A stretch of 64,000 bases of DNA from Microcebus murinus (Eukaryota > Chordata > Mammalia > Primates > Cheirogaleidae): NCBI RefSeq assembly GCF_040939455.1, contig NC_134120.1, positions 58,688,501-58,752,500 on the forward strand, written 5' to 3'. Both the position numbers and the translations under genes were made by a program. This document shows, one piece after another, positions 11,695 through 24,829 of this stretch (its first letter is position 1; each line of letters opens with the position of its first letter). The notes beneath the pieces are model-generated. The model was given only the letters and a program-made list of their open reading frames with translations, did not search any database and was not told the origin of the DNA.

Positions 11695-11990
11695 AGAAAT
11701 GAAAGAAAGCACAAACTAAAAAAAATCCCAGGTTCATGAATTAGAAGACTTAAAATTGTTAAAATTTCCGTACTACCCAAAGCTATCTACAGATTAAGTG
11801 CAATCTCCATGAAAATCTTAATGGCATTTTCTGTAAAAATAGAAAAAAAAATACTAAAATTCATGTAGAATCACAAAATACCCCAAGTAAACAAATCTTG
11901 AGAAAGCAGAACAAAGCTAGAGGTCTGACACTTCCTCATTTCAAAACATATCACAGAGCTATAGTAATTAAAGCAGTGTGGTACCGGCAC
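11695..11990 (+). mobile_element. Ancient L1, fragment 4 of 6
   Basis: L1 ORF2 between RT and the C-terminal region. It contains sequence like GCAATCTCCATGAAAATC and AAAGCAGTGTGGTACCGGCAC, ending where the GC-rich retrocopy enters at AAAGACAG. Confidence 0.88.
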
Positions 11991-11998
11991 AAAGACAG

Positions 11999-13829
11999 CT
12001 CGGCGTCCGCGGCGTTAGGCCGGGGGCGGCGCAGGGCGCAGGGCGCTGAGCGGCTGGGAAACCCGCGCCGCGCGCAGCTGCGGCGGGGCCTCTTTAAAGA
12101 AGGCGCAGAGGCCGGGGCGGCCGGGCGGCGAGCAGACCAGGGCGCGGGGACCCCGCCCTGCTGCCAGCGGCCGCGCTCAGGACGGGCAGTCTGCAGGGCG
12201 CACCCTGCAAGGGCTGCTCGAGGAAGACTCCGGCGGCCCGGGCCAGAGTCCAGGCCCAGATCTGAACCTGGCGACGCCCGAAGCAGCTCTCCGGCTCGCC
12301 AGGTCCCGCCGGCAGGGCTCGGCGCGGGCCCGCGCGGCCACGGCCCTCCTCCCGGCGGTCTCCCGGCGCGTGCGGGGAGAGCGTGCACACCGCAGAGTGA
12401 GACCCGAGCGGCGCTCTCCCAATGCGTCCGCTGGCCGTGCCTCGTTGCGCGGCCTCCAGGCGTTCGGAGCGCCTGCCTTGGCCTGTCCCCAACGTGGAGA
12501 TGCAAGGAGCTACGGAGCGCGCCAACGGGATGGAGCGAGACGGTCGCAGGAGCAGAGTCGACTTCTCTGTGGCGAAAAGGCCACGGCCCCAACTCCGGGG
12601 ATTTACCTGGGAAGGCCTACCTGTGGCAGTTCACGCCGTCGCGACTGTCATCGCGAGCTCAGGACCGAGGCTGTGATGGTCGGGACTACTGCGGCAGACC
12701 GTGTGGAGGAGGAGGGGAGGAGGAGGGACAGCTGCTCGAGACAGGGATCACATCACAGAAGGCGGTCACCTTCCCCTACTGCAGTCGTGCAGGACGCAGA
12801 TCACGCTCCGGTCTCGATCTACTCACCTCGTCGCTATTAAAGCATGAAGTTGAAGCCTTTCTGAAACCTGCCCTAGAGCTGGGATATTGTTTGTAGACAA
12901 TATTTTTTATTATCTCATTTAAAAAGTGAACAGTGCCTAGTGAAGTTAGGTGACTTTTACACCTTTTATGATGACTACTTTTGGTGGAGTTGAAATGCTG
13001 TTTTCATCCTGCATTTGTGTAGTTTGGTGCTTTGTTCAAAGTTAAGTGTTTTCAGGAAAGTATGTTTTGCATGTATTTTTTTTTCAGTCTAAATTTTGAC
13101 TACTGAGAAGTTTCTATTGTACAAAACTTCATTTAAAGGGTTTTCTACTGAATCCAGGGTATTCTGAAGATGGAAGCCTGTGTGTAAAATGCTACCAAAT
13201 ACCAAAAAGCAACAATAAACAGTTTGATTTTTACTTTTCTTTCTAACATATCAATGCTTAGCAGAACTGTTCAGATTACACTGTCAGTAGTAAATTTAAA
13301 GACAAAATGCCCGCTTTCCTCCAGTTCATGAAACGTGCCATACTTAATGCCTACAATTAAGTGTTAAAGTTATGCTCTGTAACTCTATATTGCTAGTATT
13401 AGAACTAAAGATCTTTCAATACAGCAAATGCTTAATGCTTATATAAATGTGGATTTCTCAGCCTTTATGTAATCTGTAATATATTTATATAGCAGGGAAT
13501 AAGAAGAGTTACACAATGTATGCCTTAAAAGGCTATTCCTTAAAGTTGTTACAAGGGGATAATGATATTTCAACTAGTTATCAGCAAGTGACAATACATT
13601 CCGCCACAAATGTACTCTTGTTCTTCTAGCTTTTAGACTATATGAAAAAACTGGGTGATTCAAAGTACGGGATAAGAGAAGGGAACACTACACCTGTGTC
13701 ATGGGTGAACTGAAGACTTTGCCTGTTCATTTTTTAAATATTATTTTCAGGTCCTTTGCTTACCAAAGGAAGCCCAATTTCACTCAAATGTTTTGAGAAC
13801 TGTGTTTAAATAAATGCAAAAAAAAAAAA
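11999..13829 (+). pseudogene. Intronless retrocopy of an unidentified mRNA, GC-rich 5' end
   Basis: An mRNA-like block interrupts the ancient L1. Its 5' 0.7 kb is very rich in G, C and CpG. It then passes without a break into an AT-rich 3'-UTR-like kilobase and ends in an A tract (13818-13829). AATAAA lies at 13809-13814, unusually close to the tail. The target duplication AAAGACAG lies at 11991-11998 and 13830-13837. These are the marks of L1-mediated retroposition of a spliced transcript with a nearly complete 5' end. One frame stays open from the flanking L1 to a stop at 12894-12896 (C-terminus HEVEAFLKPALELGYCL), but other frames are also open because the DNA is GC-rich. I do not recognise the parent gene, so calling it a pseudogene rather than a retrogene is a default. 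It lies in GNAL intron 1, transcribed in the opposite sense to GNAL. Confidence 0.8.
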
Positions 13830-13837
13830 AAAGACAG

Positions 13838-14282
13838 ATACATGGACCAATGGAACAGAATAGAGACCCATAAATTAATCCACACATATATAGTCAACTG
13901 ATCTTTGACAAGGGTACCAAAAATACACAATGGAGAAAGGATAGTATCTTTAACAAATAGTGTTGGGAAAACTGCATATCCACATACAAAAGAATAAAAT
14001 TGGATCCTTATCTTACACTATACATAAAAATTAATTCAAAATGGATTAAATACATAAATATAAGACTTGAAACTACTAAAATCAAAAATAGGAGAAAGGT
14101 TTCTTGACAGTTATTGATCTTGGCAATGATTTCTTGGATATCACATCAAAAGCACATGCAACAAAGCCAAAATAGAAGAGTGGGACTACATCATACTAAA
14201 GAGCTTCTGCATAGCAAAGGAAACAATCAACAGAATAAAAATGCAACCTGTGGGATGGGAGAAAATATGTGCAAGTCATATA
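13838..14282 (+). mobile_element. Ancient L1, fragment 5 of 6
   Basis: L1 ORF2 3' part: GATACATGGACCAATGGAAC, AGAATAGAGACCCATAAA, TTGACAAGGGTACCAAAAA, then AAAAGCACATGCAACAAAGC. It ends at the TA where Tigger1 inserted. Confidence 0.9.
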
Positions 14283-14894
14283 TACAGGCGTATGCTGCTT
14301 TACTGCACTTTGCTTTACTGATCTTCACAGATACTACATTTTTTACAAATTGGAGGTTTGTAGCAACCTTGTGTCAAGCAAATCTATCGGTGCCATCTTT
14401 CCAACAGCATGTGCTCATTTAGTGTCTCTGTGTCACATTTTGGTAATTCTTGTAATATTTCAAACTTTTTCATTATTATTCTATCTGTTATGGTGATCTG
14501 GGATCATTGATGTTTGATGTTATAATCTTTGATTGTAATTGTTTAGGGGGGCATGAACCATGCCCATGTAAGATGGTAAACTTAATCCATAAATGTGTGT
14601 GTTCTGACTGCTCCACTGACCAAGGCTACAGCTGCCATAAGGCTACAGCTGCCATAGATAGTGATCTGGGAAAAGTCAATTGGAAACTTTCTGGAAAGGA
14701 TTCACCATTCCAGATGCCATTAAGAACATTCATGATTTATGGGAAGAGGTTAAAATAACATTAACAGGAGTTTGAAATAAGTTGATTCCAACCCTCATAA
14801 ATACTTTGAGGAGTTCAAACTTCAGTGGAGGAAGTATTAATAACTGCAGATGTGGTGGAAACAGCAGGAGAACTAGAATTAAAAGTGGAGCCTT

Positions 14895-15232
<338 letters not shown>

Positions 15233-15246
15233 AAAAGTGGAGCCTT

Positions 15247-15580
15247 AGGGGCGGGCGTGGTAGCTCACGCCTGTAATCCTAGCACTCTGGGAGGCCGAGG
15301 CGGGCGGATTGCTGGAGGTCGGGAGTTCGAAACCAGCCTAGCGAGACCCCATCTCTACTAAAAATAGAAAGAAATTAATTGACCAACTAAAAGTATATAT
15401 ACAAAAAATTAGCTGGGCATGGTGGTGCATGCCTGTAGTCCCAGCTACTCGGGAGGCTGAGGCAGGAGGATCGCTTGAGCCCAGGAGTTTGAGGTTGCTA
15501 TGAGCTAGGCTGACGCCACGGCACTCACTCTAGCCTGGGCAACAAAAGTGAGACTCTGTCTCAAAAAAAAAAAAAAAAAA
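15247..15580 (+). mobile_element. Strepsirrhine-type Alu (second at the same site)
   Basis: A second lemur Alu with a poly(A) tail, bounded by AAAAGTGGAGCCTT on the left (15233-15246, shared with the first Alu) and AAAAGTGGAGCCT on the right (15581-15593). Tigger1 continues with GAAGATGTGACTGAATTGC. Confidence 0.95.
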
Positions 15581-16266
15581 AAAAGTGGAGCCTGAAGATG
15601 TGACTGAATTGCTGCACTCTCATGATAAAACTTGAAGAGGTGAAAAGTTGTTTCTAAGGATAAACAAAGAAAGTGATTTCTTGAGATGGAACCTACTCCT
15701 GGTGAGGGTGCTGTGAACATTCTTGAAATGACAACAAAGGATTTAAAATATTCCATAAACTTAGTTGATAAAGCAGCAGCAGAGTTTAAAAGGATGGACT
15801 CCAATTTTGAAAGCAGTTCCACTGTAGGTCAAATGCTGTCAAACAGTATTGCATGCTACAGACAAATCTTTCATGAAAGAGTCAATCAATGAGGTGAATG
15901 TCACTGTTGTTTTATTTTATCAGATTGCCACAGCCAGCCCGACCTTCAGCAACCACCACACTTATCAGTCAGCAGCCACCAACACTGAGCCAAGACCTTC
16001 GACCAGAAAAAAGATTACAACTTGCTAAAGGCTCAGGTGATCATCAGCATCTTTAGCAATAATGTACTTTTAAATTAAGGTATAAACATTGCTTTTTTTG
16101 GACATAATGCCATTGTACACTTACGACTACAGCCTAGTATAAACATAACTTTTACATGCACTGGGAAACCAAAAAAATTCATGTGTTTTACTTTATTGTG
16201 ACATTCAATTTATTGTTTTGGTCTGTTTTGATATTGGACCTGCAATATCTCCAGAATATGCCTGTA

Positions 16267-17140
16267 TCTGATAAGAGATTAATCTCCAAACTATATAAGA
16301 AACTCCTACAACTCAATAGCAAAAAACAAATAATCCAATTAAAAATGGGCAAAAGATTTAAGTAGACATACAAATGTCCAACAGGTATTATGAAAAGATA
16401 CTCAACATTATTAAACATCAGGGAAATGCAAATCAAAACCACAATGAGACATACCATGCACCTGTTAGGATGGCCATTATGAAAAAACAAAAAATAGCAA
16501 GTGTTGGTGAGGATGGGGAGATATTGGAACCCTTGTATGCTGCTGGTAGGAATGTAAAATGGTGCAGCTGCTGTGGAAAACAGTATGGAGGTTCCTCAAA
16601 AAATTCAAAATAGAACCAACATATGATCCAGCCATCCCACTTCTGGGTATATATTCAAAAGAATTGAAATCAGGATCTCAAAAGAGATATCTACACTCCC
16701 ATGTTCACTGTAGCACTATTCACAATAGCCAAGATGTGGAAGCAACCTAAATGTCCACTGAAAGATGAATGGATGGAAAAATGTGGCATATACATACAAT
16801 GGAATCTTATTCAGCATTAATTAAGAAGAGATTCCTGCCATATGTAACAACACAGATGAACCTGGAAGACATTGTGCTAAGTGAAATAAGCAGTCACAGA
16901 AGGAGAAGTGTGGCTGACTCCATTTCCATGGCATGCCTATGACAGTCCAACTCACAGAGCAGAGGTGAGAATGGTGGTCTCTGGGGGGGGGGGTTGTATT
17001 CAACAGACACAAAGTTTCACATATGCAAGATGATTAAGTTCTAGAGATCTGCTGCACAACATTGTCCCCATAAATAACAACACTTCATTGTACCCTTAAA
17101 AATTTGTTAGATCTCATATCAAGTGTTCTTACCACAATAA
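16267..17140 (+). mobile_element. Ancient L1, fragment 6 of 6 (ORF2 end and 3' UTR)
   Basis: Resumes with TCTGATAAGAGATTAATCTC and runs through the conserved ORF2 C-terminal text ([29 protein letters not shown] at about 16620; CAATGGAATCTTATTCAGC). It finishes with an L1 3' UTR ending near CCACAATAAAATAATAAGAC. It contains a 13-G run near 16982. Confidence 0.9.
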
Positions 17141-17159
17141 AATAATAAGACAAAACAAA

Positions 17160-17330
17160 GGAGCAGGAGGAAACTTTTAGAGGTGGTAGATCTGTTTAAC
17201 AACTTTCTTGGGATGACAGTTTCTTGGGTGTGTACATATGTTGAAACTAATCATATGTATACTTCATGTGCAGTTTTCTGTACGTCTATTAAATTATCAT
17301 GAAAAAGCTATTAAAATTTTTAAAAATTTT
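17160..17330 (+). mobile_element. 3' end of another ancient L1 (L1M-type)
   Basis: GGAAACTTTTAGAGGTGGTAGAT, then GTTTCTTGGGTGTGTACATATG and TGTACGTCTATTAAATTATC resemble the 3' UTR of old L1M elements, 5'-truncated. Confidence 0.55.
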
Positions 17331-20300
17331 GGTAATGACTTCACCATCACCCCCTTTAACAGTTTTACAAGAAAAAGTGAAATGTTCCATGTAAGAGCAA
17401 GTTTTGATACAGAGAAACTAAGAAAATAATGATATTCAGGAAGAGAAGAGACAAAAATGCTGGAGGTGGAGTCCAAAAACTCCACAGCAGGCCACATGGC
17501 TGGTTCTGTAAACTGGGGAGGCGACTAGTAAGTGGCCAGACAGCTGACGCTCCTCTGGCTGGGCCCCCCGCACCCGTGGGTTAGCAGGACATGCAACAAT
17601 CAAAGCAGGGGTGCACACCCTCGCTGCTCACTGGCCATTCCACAGTGGGGCCCAAGAGCCTGGGCCATAAGCAGTGCGTGCCTCTGCTGAGCATCAGGCC
17701 ACGGCGGGGCCACGGCAAAGGCCCACTGGAAAGCCTGCTCTGGAAGCCAGGCCTGCAGTCGCAGCTGGGAGAGGAAAACTTCCTGGCATTCCCAGCAGCA
17801 ATTCCAAATACACCATCTGACCCAGGCCAAGATCCACGTGTGACCCACGATGACCCCGGGGTCTAGGGTGTGACCCACCATGTGATCAAGGATGATGCTG
17901 GGCGTGTCCCAGTGTGCCCCTGCCTGGCCCTCACTGCGGGAGCGGGGTGTTCAGGCTCCACTGAAGGACAGCTCCGCTGCGCTTCTGTAGTGCAGGCTGA
18001 ACAACAGGATTCCAAGATTACTCTAGAAACCCGTCTTCTATTTTCCGAAATGAACATTTGGTTAAAATTGATTAAAATCGGGGACTGTTTGCACTTAGGA
18101 TCACTTACGGGAATTCAGGTGAAGGGAGACTGCAGCTGGACATGTGGACAGCACTAAGACGCCTCCCTCTGGCGCCGCGCCTGGTGCGCCTGCGGCCCTT
18201 CGCTCTGCCCTCCACCCGCCCACCGCAACAAGGTCAACGACCTGACAGCCCCTGCGCTTTGCACTGTGCGAGAGCCCATCGACCTGGCCCTCCCACGCTC
18301 ATTGCCGCACCCAAGCCCAAACAGGGAAAGCACGACTGCTGAGAAAGTGTCACTACACAAAGGAGGGGAATGGATCTGCATATCGCATGGACTCCCTCCG
18401 TCAGGCTCGGCACAGTGTGCTGGACCGACTGCATCTCCGCGCATTTCAGCTCCGCGCGGCACTTACCAAACAGTTGATGTTCAGAATGTTGTTACATTAA
18501 AAAATAATTCTAAGATAAAGTACCAGCTAAAATGATTTCAGATATAAAGAATTATGTAACTGTCCCTAATTGGCACAGGAAGGAAAGACGCAAAATGACT
18601 GTTTATCCCGTTGTATTTTACTGGTCCTTTTCAGCACATTGAATTTCTTTGTACAATGAAAACTTACAATAACAAAAAACAATTTTCTAAATTTCCTAAA
18701 AAAGAGGGATACCCTTTCTCATAGGTCACATAAGTCACCTAGAGCATATCCAAACTAGAAACAGAAAAGACTTAAAACAGAAAAGACTTAAAAGAGATGC
18801 AGAATTTCGATGTAACTGTGGACAACGTGCTGAGTGTCTTGTTCTTCATCTGCTCCAAGTGGAACCTTAACATCCTGCTTTCCAATAAATCCCTCAAAAT
18901 GGCAGGGGTTTATCAAATGTGTCGACTTAAAAACAAATATATTCTACAAAATTGTTTATTTTAGAGGGAGGGTTCTTGGAAGATGCCAGTCTCCTCTACA
19001 CAGGCTCCTCCGTGCTGGCTCCCTCATCCCAGTGGCCACTCCCCCGTCCTCTGTGCCTGCAGAGGTGGTCTCGCCGTGCGGACTGGCTGGCGCCTCTGTC
19101 TCCCGCACAAGGCCGTGAGCTCCTGACTGCCACTTGCCCAGATCCTGGACATGGCAGGTGTGCTGCTGAATGCCTATAATTGCTACTGAATAAACAAATG
19201 CCAAGCCTGTAACACGCCACTGACATCCTTCTCAATATAGAAGTTGTTCTAGGAATCAAAGAGTTGATTGATCTGTGGCGTATACTCATTCTTTGGGATA
19301 TGCTGGCTTTGGCCTTGTTCTTGGCTTCCTCATTGGGAGAGGTGTGGGCTTGTGGTTTGTCTACGCTGACCTCTGGGGATGCCTAGGGAGGAGGAGGCCT
19401 GAGCACTCTAGGATCAGCACCTACGTCCCCATTCTGTCCCGATTCTTCCCTTGGGCCACCCTGCCTGCTGTGTCCTGCTCCACTATTTACTTGCTCTGCA
19501 GTGAGATCTGTGTCCGGACACCTGCAGCTGGCCTACTTCCTGCGTCTTCTTTCCCAGAGGATGAAGCTGGTTCGGGTCTAGGCAACGTGTGCTCTGTGAT
19601 CTCACTCTGATCTGTGCTTCTCCTACGCCTCCGAGCCAGGACACTCGGAATCACGCTCTCTAGATGCTCCCGAAAGTGCCTGCAGAACACACTTGCTTCT
19701 CTGCAATTATGTTCAAGGTTCCATGCTGTGGCTTAGCATTTACTCACCTTCCTCACAGCGATTTTCTTCCACCTTGCAATAGAAACAAGCATTAATTTAG
19801 AACTCTACTGTCAAAAAAAAAAAAGTCCTACACATAACTGTACAGGAAGAATATCTGATTCTGGATTAGTTATCTGGCCCTCCACTTAAATGTTTTAAAA
19901 CACTTTAAGCACAACTAAAAACGGCCCACTTTAATCAAAGCTTTTAAAAAATTTTATGTTCTTATAACAGTAGTTAAAAAAGTGTTCATTGCTTTAATGT
20001 GGACAGTTTTTCTGGTCAAATAAGAGTTTCTGAATTTCACAATGAATAGATTTCTTTAAAAAATATGGATAAACTTTTAAATTTTTTTGTTCATGCTGAT
20101 TTACAGACAAACTCCAATCTCTCATGCTGGTGCAATTTATAAAATGAAGCTTCTAATATTGATTTGTAAAGCACTTTAATGGCTGGCGATAAAAGGAGCA
20201 ATCTCCCTTCCATCTGATACCACTACACGCTGTTGCTCAAATTTTCTTCATCCTCTTGAGCCATCAGTTCCAGTAGGTAAACAGGCTCCAAGTCGCTGCT

Positions 20301-21524
20301 ACATCCTGGGAGCTTTGGGTACATAAGGCATCTGTCAGCCGCTCCTTGATGAACAGGAAACCGGCTGCCAGGTGCGAACTTGGGTTTCATAACTGCTCTG
20401 CTAACAGTTTACATCCAGGGTCAATAACAGCATTATGCATTTATGTGCAAATATCAAAGCAGTCAAGCTCCTACCTTCCCTGTACTTTCCCACCTAATAA
20501 AACCCCCAAGAAAGGGGGATGCCTGGCATACTGTTGAGAGATTTCTATGTGAACCCTTGTAATAATATTATTGACCCATACTGTTGCCATACACAGATTG
20601 TTATTTTTCTTTTAGATTCTTGTCATTTCTCTTTGACTACACTGTGAATTTTTTCAGGGCTGAGAATGTGTGTGCTCTGTGCCTTGGTTACCCAGGGGAG
20701 CACCTGACACATAAGAGACCCTTCAAGAAATGGAAATGTTCATGCTTGGCAAGGAATATAAGAGACTCAATGAACAAAGTGACCTTTCCCTTGTAACTCA
20801 AGGTATGGATACAATCACTCTTTATCTTCCTATTACGCCAAAACATCCTCTTCCCAAACTTCTCCTAGGAGAATTTCGCTTCCTCAGAATGAAAACTCAC
20901 TTTTTAACTACAGGAAAACACACCCAGTGAAGGTTAATCCAAAGCATTGTGGTGCAATCCTGCATCTTCTCTAAGTCTCTTCTGCTAGCATTAGAGAGAA
21001 GTGGGTGTGCCTTGTCCGCATTCGTCCTTTATGCTCTGCCAGCAGCTTTGCCTGCACCTCCGCTTATCCGCGCTTCCCCAGAGCAGCGAAGGGAGGCGTG
21101 GCAGGAAGGGCTGCAGAGACTTGTCTAACTCTTGAGGAATGCGATGGGAGCGTCCCTAACACCCTGTCTTCAGGGCATCAGGCAGAACCCAGCAACAGCA
21201 GTCACCTTCCAACTCCCCCCGCTGACGCAGGTGCGGGCCTGGGGGACAGTGCGTGTGCCTCTCTGGGTCTCCAGGGAAGTGCCGACACCTCAGTGATGCA
21301 TTTTAGAGGTCTTCTTTGTTGAGAATAATTTACCATCCCCCAGAACTGTAGTTAGAAAGGTCTCTAAAGGATGCTTTTCTATTCAGAAACCACAGCTTTC
21401 AGGAATGGGCCCCTGTTTCCTCGCGGCCCGAGGCAGGCTCGCTGCGGCGTGTCCGCCCCTTCCCCGCTGGCTCCGCCTCTCCCGACCCTAATTCACGGAC
21501 ATCTTTCACCTACCTCTTTTCCTA
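17331..21524. other. Single-copy GNAL intron 1 sequence, no gene recognised
   Basis: Moderately GC-rich sequence without a recognisable repeat over most of its length. Small ORFs here are short and lack family features. A short near-repeat (GTGTGACCCACGATG / GTGTGACCCACCATG) lies near 17835-17885. About 20600-20720 has a faint resemblance to an L2 3' tail. CpG-rich patches occur near 18165-18240 and 21050-21110. Confidence 0.5.
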
Positions 21525-21800
21525 ATAACAGATTTTTAAAAACAGACTATTTTTAGAGTGATTTTAGGTTCACAGCAAAACTGAAAGGAAGGTCCAGAGA
21601 GTTTCCACAACGCCCTGTCCGCACACGCACCTCGCCTCACCCGTGAGCACTCCCCAGGGACAGGTGCGTGTGGGCAGCCAACAGACCTGCACTGGCACGC
21701 CATCGCATGAGTCCACGGCTCCACCAGGGCTCGCTCCTGGTGTGCTCCACCTGTCCATCCCCAGCCCGGGGGTTCTGGAACAACAGTGGACAGTTTTCAC
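21525..21800 (-). mobile_element. Ancient L1 3' end, antisense
   Basis: AAACAGACTATTTTTAGAGT, TTTTAGGTTCACAGCAAAAC and TCCAGAGAGTTTCC are the reverse complement of an old L1 3' region also present at 41295. Many A/T positions have become G/C. Confidence 0.65.
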
Positions 21801-22539
21801 TCGGCCCCTAAACACAATCAGAAGCATTGCTTCAGCTGATAGGATCTAATTTTCCTGTTTTTCAGCAAAAGAGTTGGTTTGCCACCTTAAAAAATAGATA
21901 TTAAGTGTTACTAAATCTAAGGCACCAAGTAAATTATTCTGGGTGCTGCAAAGTAAGGAATAATCATTTAGGGTTCTTCGCTTACTCTTACCTGTTTATG
22001 ACACGCAGTAGGGTTTTGGAAATCTACCGATTATCACTTCCAGTGTCATGAGCTGATTTCAGGCTGCAGAAGCTAGGTCTTATCTCTGAAAATGCTTATA
22101 TTTGGAAAATTTTTTTCCAAATTTCCTGAATAAGCTAGAGACTTTACTAGATTTCTTTGTCTCAGTTCAACTGAAAAATGTGCTTGCCATGCTATAATTT
22201 CACTCTACAAGACACATTAGCCCGACAGTGTCGACAGCAAAGTCGCTGTGGCAGAGGACTGTGGTTGGGCCAGAGGACTCATGGCCAGTGTCAACACAAA
22301 GTCATCGCTTTGTCATCAGGGACCCGCATGAGCGCAGAGATTGGGCGATTCCTTGCCCACCCCCCTCCTCTTCACGCCCAGGAGTAACCGTCATCCCAGT
22401 CTCGTCTGTGCCCCAAGCGTTCCTGGGTGGTGCACGGTGAGCAGTGGCCAGTGCTACGTCCTCTAGTGCCCAGGGCTCCCAAGGGCAGGCGCCTTCACCA
22501 CCTCAGCGCCCTCCCGTCCTCTCCACTCTCCAGCCTCCC
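21801..22539. other. Single-copy intron, nothing recognised
   Basis: No gene, RNA or repeat recognised by eye. Confidence 0.4.
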
Positions 22540-23290
22540 GCACCCCCCTGTTCGCGAACCTGAAAATCCAATGGATTTCTTTTCAGGCCTTGTCTCCCTT
22601 GAACTCCCGCTGACCCCTCCCTTCACCCCAAGACATTGCTACAGGGCTCTGTCATCCTTCACACTCTTCCTCCTCCACTCCCTTCTGAAAAGCTGGTGTT
22701 CCACCTTCTGTCCTGGGCCTCTTCCCTTCTCCCTCTGCCCGTTCTCCCTGGGTGGCGTATCCTCCTGGGGCCAGTGGGCTGATGGCGCTGGAGGGCACGT
22801 CTGTGTCCCCTGGGCATTCTCCCAGAGCTCCAGACCCACGGCCAGCACCCGGCTACTTCCCAGACACGGCTCCCAGGCTGCCCCAGGACTCTCAGTCTCA
22901 ACATGGTCAAAAGGGACCTCACCCTGCTCTTCCTCCCGCTGCCTCTCCTCTGAAATTCTTCACCACAGAAATGTCACCACCATTTTACTTCAGGGTTTGG
23001 CAAGACTTCTCTGCCCCCATCCTTCCTTTCCTACGTCTCCCTGTTACCAGGTCCTCGAGGGTGTACTTGGCCCCACCCACAGCTGCGCCTGCCCCTTCCT
23101 CTTCCTCATCCCCCATGCCTGCGGTCCCTCCTCACATCTCTTGCCTGGCCAGCCCCCTGCACCTGTCTCCGCTGGCCGGCGCTGGGCGCCAGGGCAGGCT
23201 GCTGGGGCGTGACCCCAGCCAGCCACACACAGAGGGCTGTGTGCCTGCGGCCGGCGAGCTTTGTGCAGATGTGCCATCTCCGGCTGTAAA
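22540..23290 (+). mobile_element. Probable L2 relic
   Basis: A pyrimidine-rich strand with L2-like phrases (CTCCTCCACTCCCTTC, CTGTCCTGGGCCTCTTCCC, TTCCTCCCGCTGCCTCTCC). This is why long but meaningless Pro/Ser-rich ORFs appear on the plus strand at 22427-23212 and 22752-23300. The family call is tentative. Confidence 0.45.
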
Positions 23291-23294
23291 CTTA

Positions 23295-23470
23295 TGTTAA
23301 GTGACTTCAGTTAATTTCACTTAATCCTCTCAGGAAGCCCATGGCATTGGGTTATTAACACTGGGCCGGGCGCCGAAGCTCTGGGAGGTTTACCTGAGCT
23401 CACGCAGCTGGAGGCTGGGGTGCCAGGACCTCACCCAGGGTCCGTCTGACTCCAGCGCCACATTCCTGGC
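23295..23470 (-). mobile_element. MIR SINE, antisense
   Basis: TTTCACTTAATCCTCTCAGG, GCTCTGGGAGGTTTACCTGA, CTCACGCAGCTGG and GTCTGACTCCAGCGCCACAT follow the order of a reverse-complemented MIR core. Confidence 0.75.
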
Positions 23471-24829
23471 TGCCAGCTCCTTCTGCAGCTCACAGTGGGT
23501 TGTGGGAGATCCCCAAGGTTCGAGAGAAGTAGTCACCAAATGGTCACATACTCCAGGGACACACCTGTCCACCAGCAGCTGGGGTGTGTTCCCAGGCCCC
23601 ATACTGATTGTCCATCCAAACACCAAAGGGTTTACAAGTCAAAGAGGGCATTTTTGACATAGTGCTCTGAACTTCCCATGTTTTGACAAGTCAAAACACA
23701 AGATAAATTCCTGGGATGAAAGTAGACTTCCTATAAGCAATGACAGCAAATTATAGTTAATATAGTTTATACAATATGAAAGTTTTAGCTAAAATATGAC
23801 AACCTTACAGCATTCTCTTCCCAGACTACAAGGATGTGTTATACTTTTGTGAGTTTAGGAAAGTTAAGGAACAGCCAGAGCACTTGGGATTTCTACTGAT
23901 GTTAAAAGCCATTGCACCACAGGAGGCTGTGGCAATAAACGAAGACAGCAAAATGACAAGGATGTGCCCAGGTTACTGCCCAATTCAAAAATTGCTGTCT
24001 TTTCTTGGTCACTGTAGAAACTACTTTTTTTTTTTTTACCCTAGAGTAGAGAACATTCCTTTTTTTGGTGACTGTACCACATATTTCCTCTTAGAGCAAC
24101 TACAGGCATAGACTGAGGTCATGCCAGCATTCTGCTACAGAAGAAAACCAGCAAATGTCCCAAAGATACCACTTCCTTTTTGAAAGATGTATTCCTGACA
24201 GAGAATTACCAAACACACAAGATGTAATAGGAAATATTAATAATTGAATAAAGGAAGAACACATGAATTCTATCCACAGGTGACCATTTTAAATTCGAGT
24301 AACAATCTGGAAAAGGAATATTATCAAAGTAATAGTTAGGTGGGACATGATGGCACTTCTCTAACAGGAATGCGGTGAACAGAAACTTTCCATCAGTCAA
24401 TGAAAGAGGTAGAGGAAAAATCAAGGGCATCTACTCCATGACAACTTCACGAACTCAGCGGCAGAAAAATCCACTTGGAGAATGGCGCACACAACTTTCT
24501 TTGCTGTGTGTGTTCAGACACTGAATGTTTCGACCCCATGCCCAGTCGATTGTGCATTTAATTGGTGCAGACTCAGGACCGTTGCCAACAGCCCAGTGCA
24601 CAGGCTGCAGAAAGGTTTGTGTGGCCTGGGGTAGATCAGATGCCAGAATCAGTGACCCATGGACTCTGATCAGTCATGTAGATTGTGTTTTATTAATTTG
24701 AGCTAATGCTTAAAAATAACTAGGTTTTAGATGAAAACTGCCATTTCCACCTCATTCTAGAAGTCCAGAAGACCTGGCACCACTGGGCCTGTGTTCTCAC
24801 AAGGCAACAATGGGATGAGGCTTAGACAC
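23471..24829. other. Single-copy intron, nothing recognised
   Basis: AT-rich sequence with a short T run at 24028. No gene or clear repeat seen. Confidence 0.4.

Noticed and set aside
11898..12896. 332-codon ORF as a novel protein
   Set aside because: It begins within ancient L1 text, so the upstream part cannot be native. Other frames are also open in this GC-rich DNA. Only the retrocopy part could be coding and its parent is unknown.
16982..16996. G13 run as a functional element
   Set aside because: Simple homopolymer in the 3' UTR of the ancient L1; could also be a sequencing-length error.
22427..23300. 261- and 182-codon plus-strand ORFs
   Set aside because: Ser/Pro/Leu-rich readings of a pyrimidine-rich L2-like region, overlapping in two frames with no recognisable domain.
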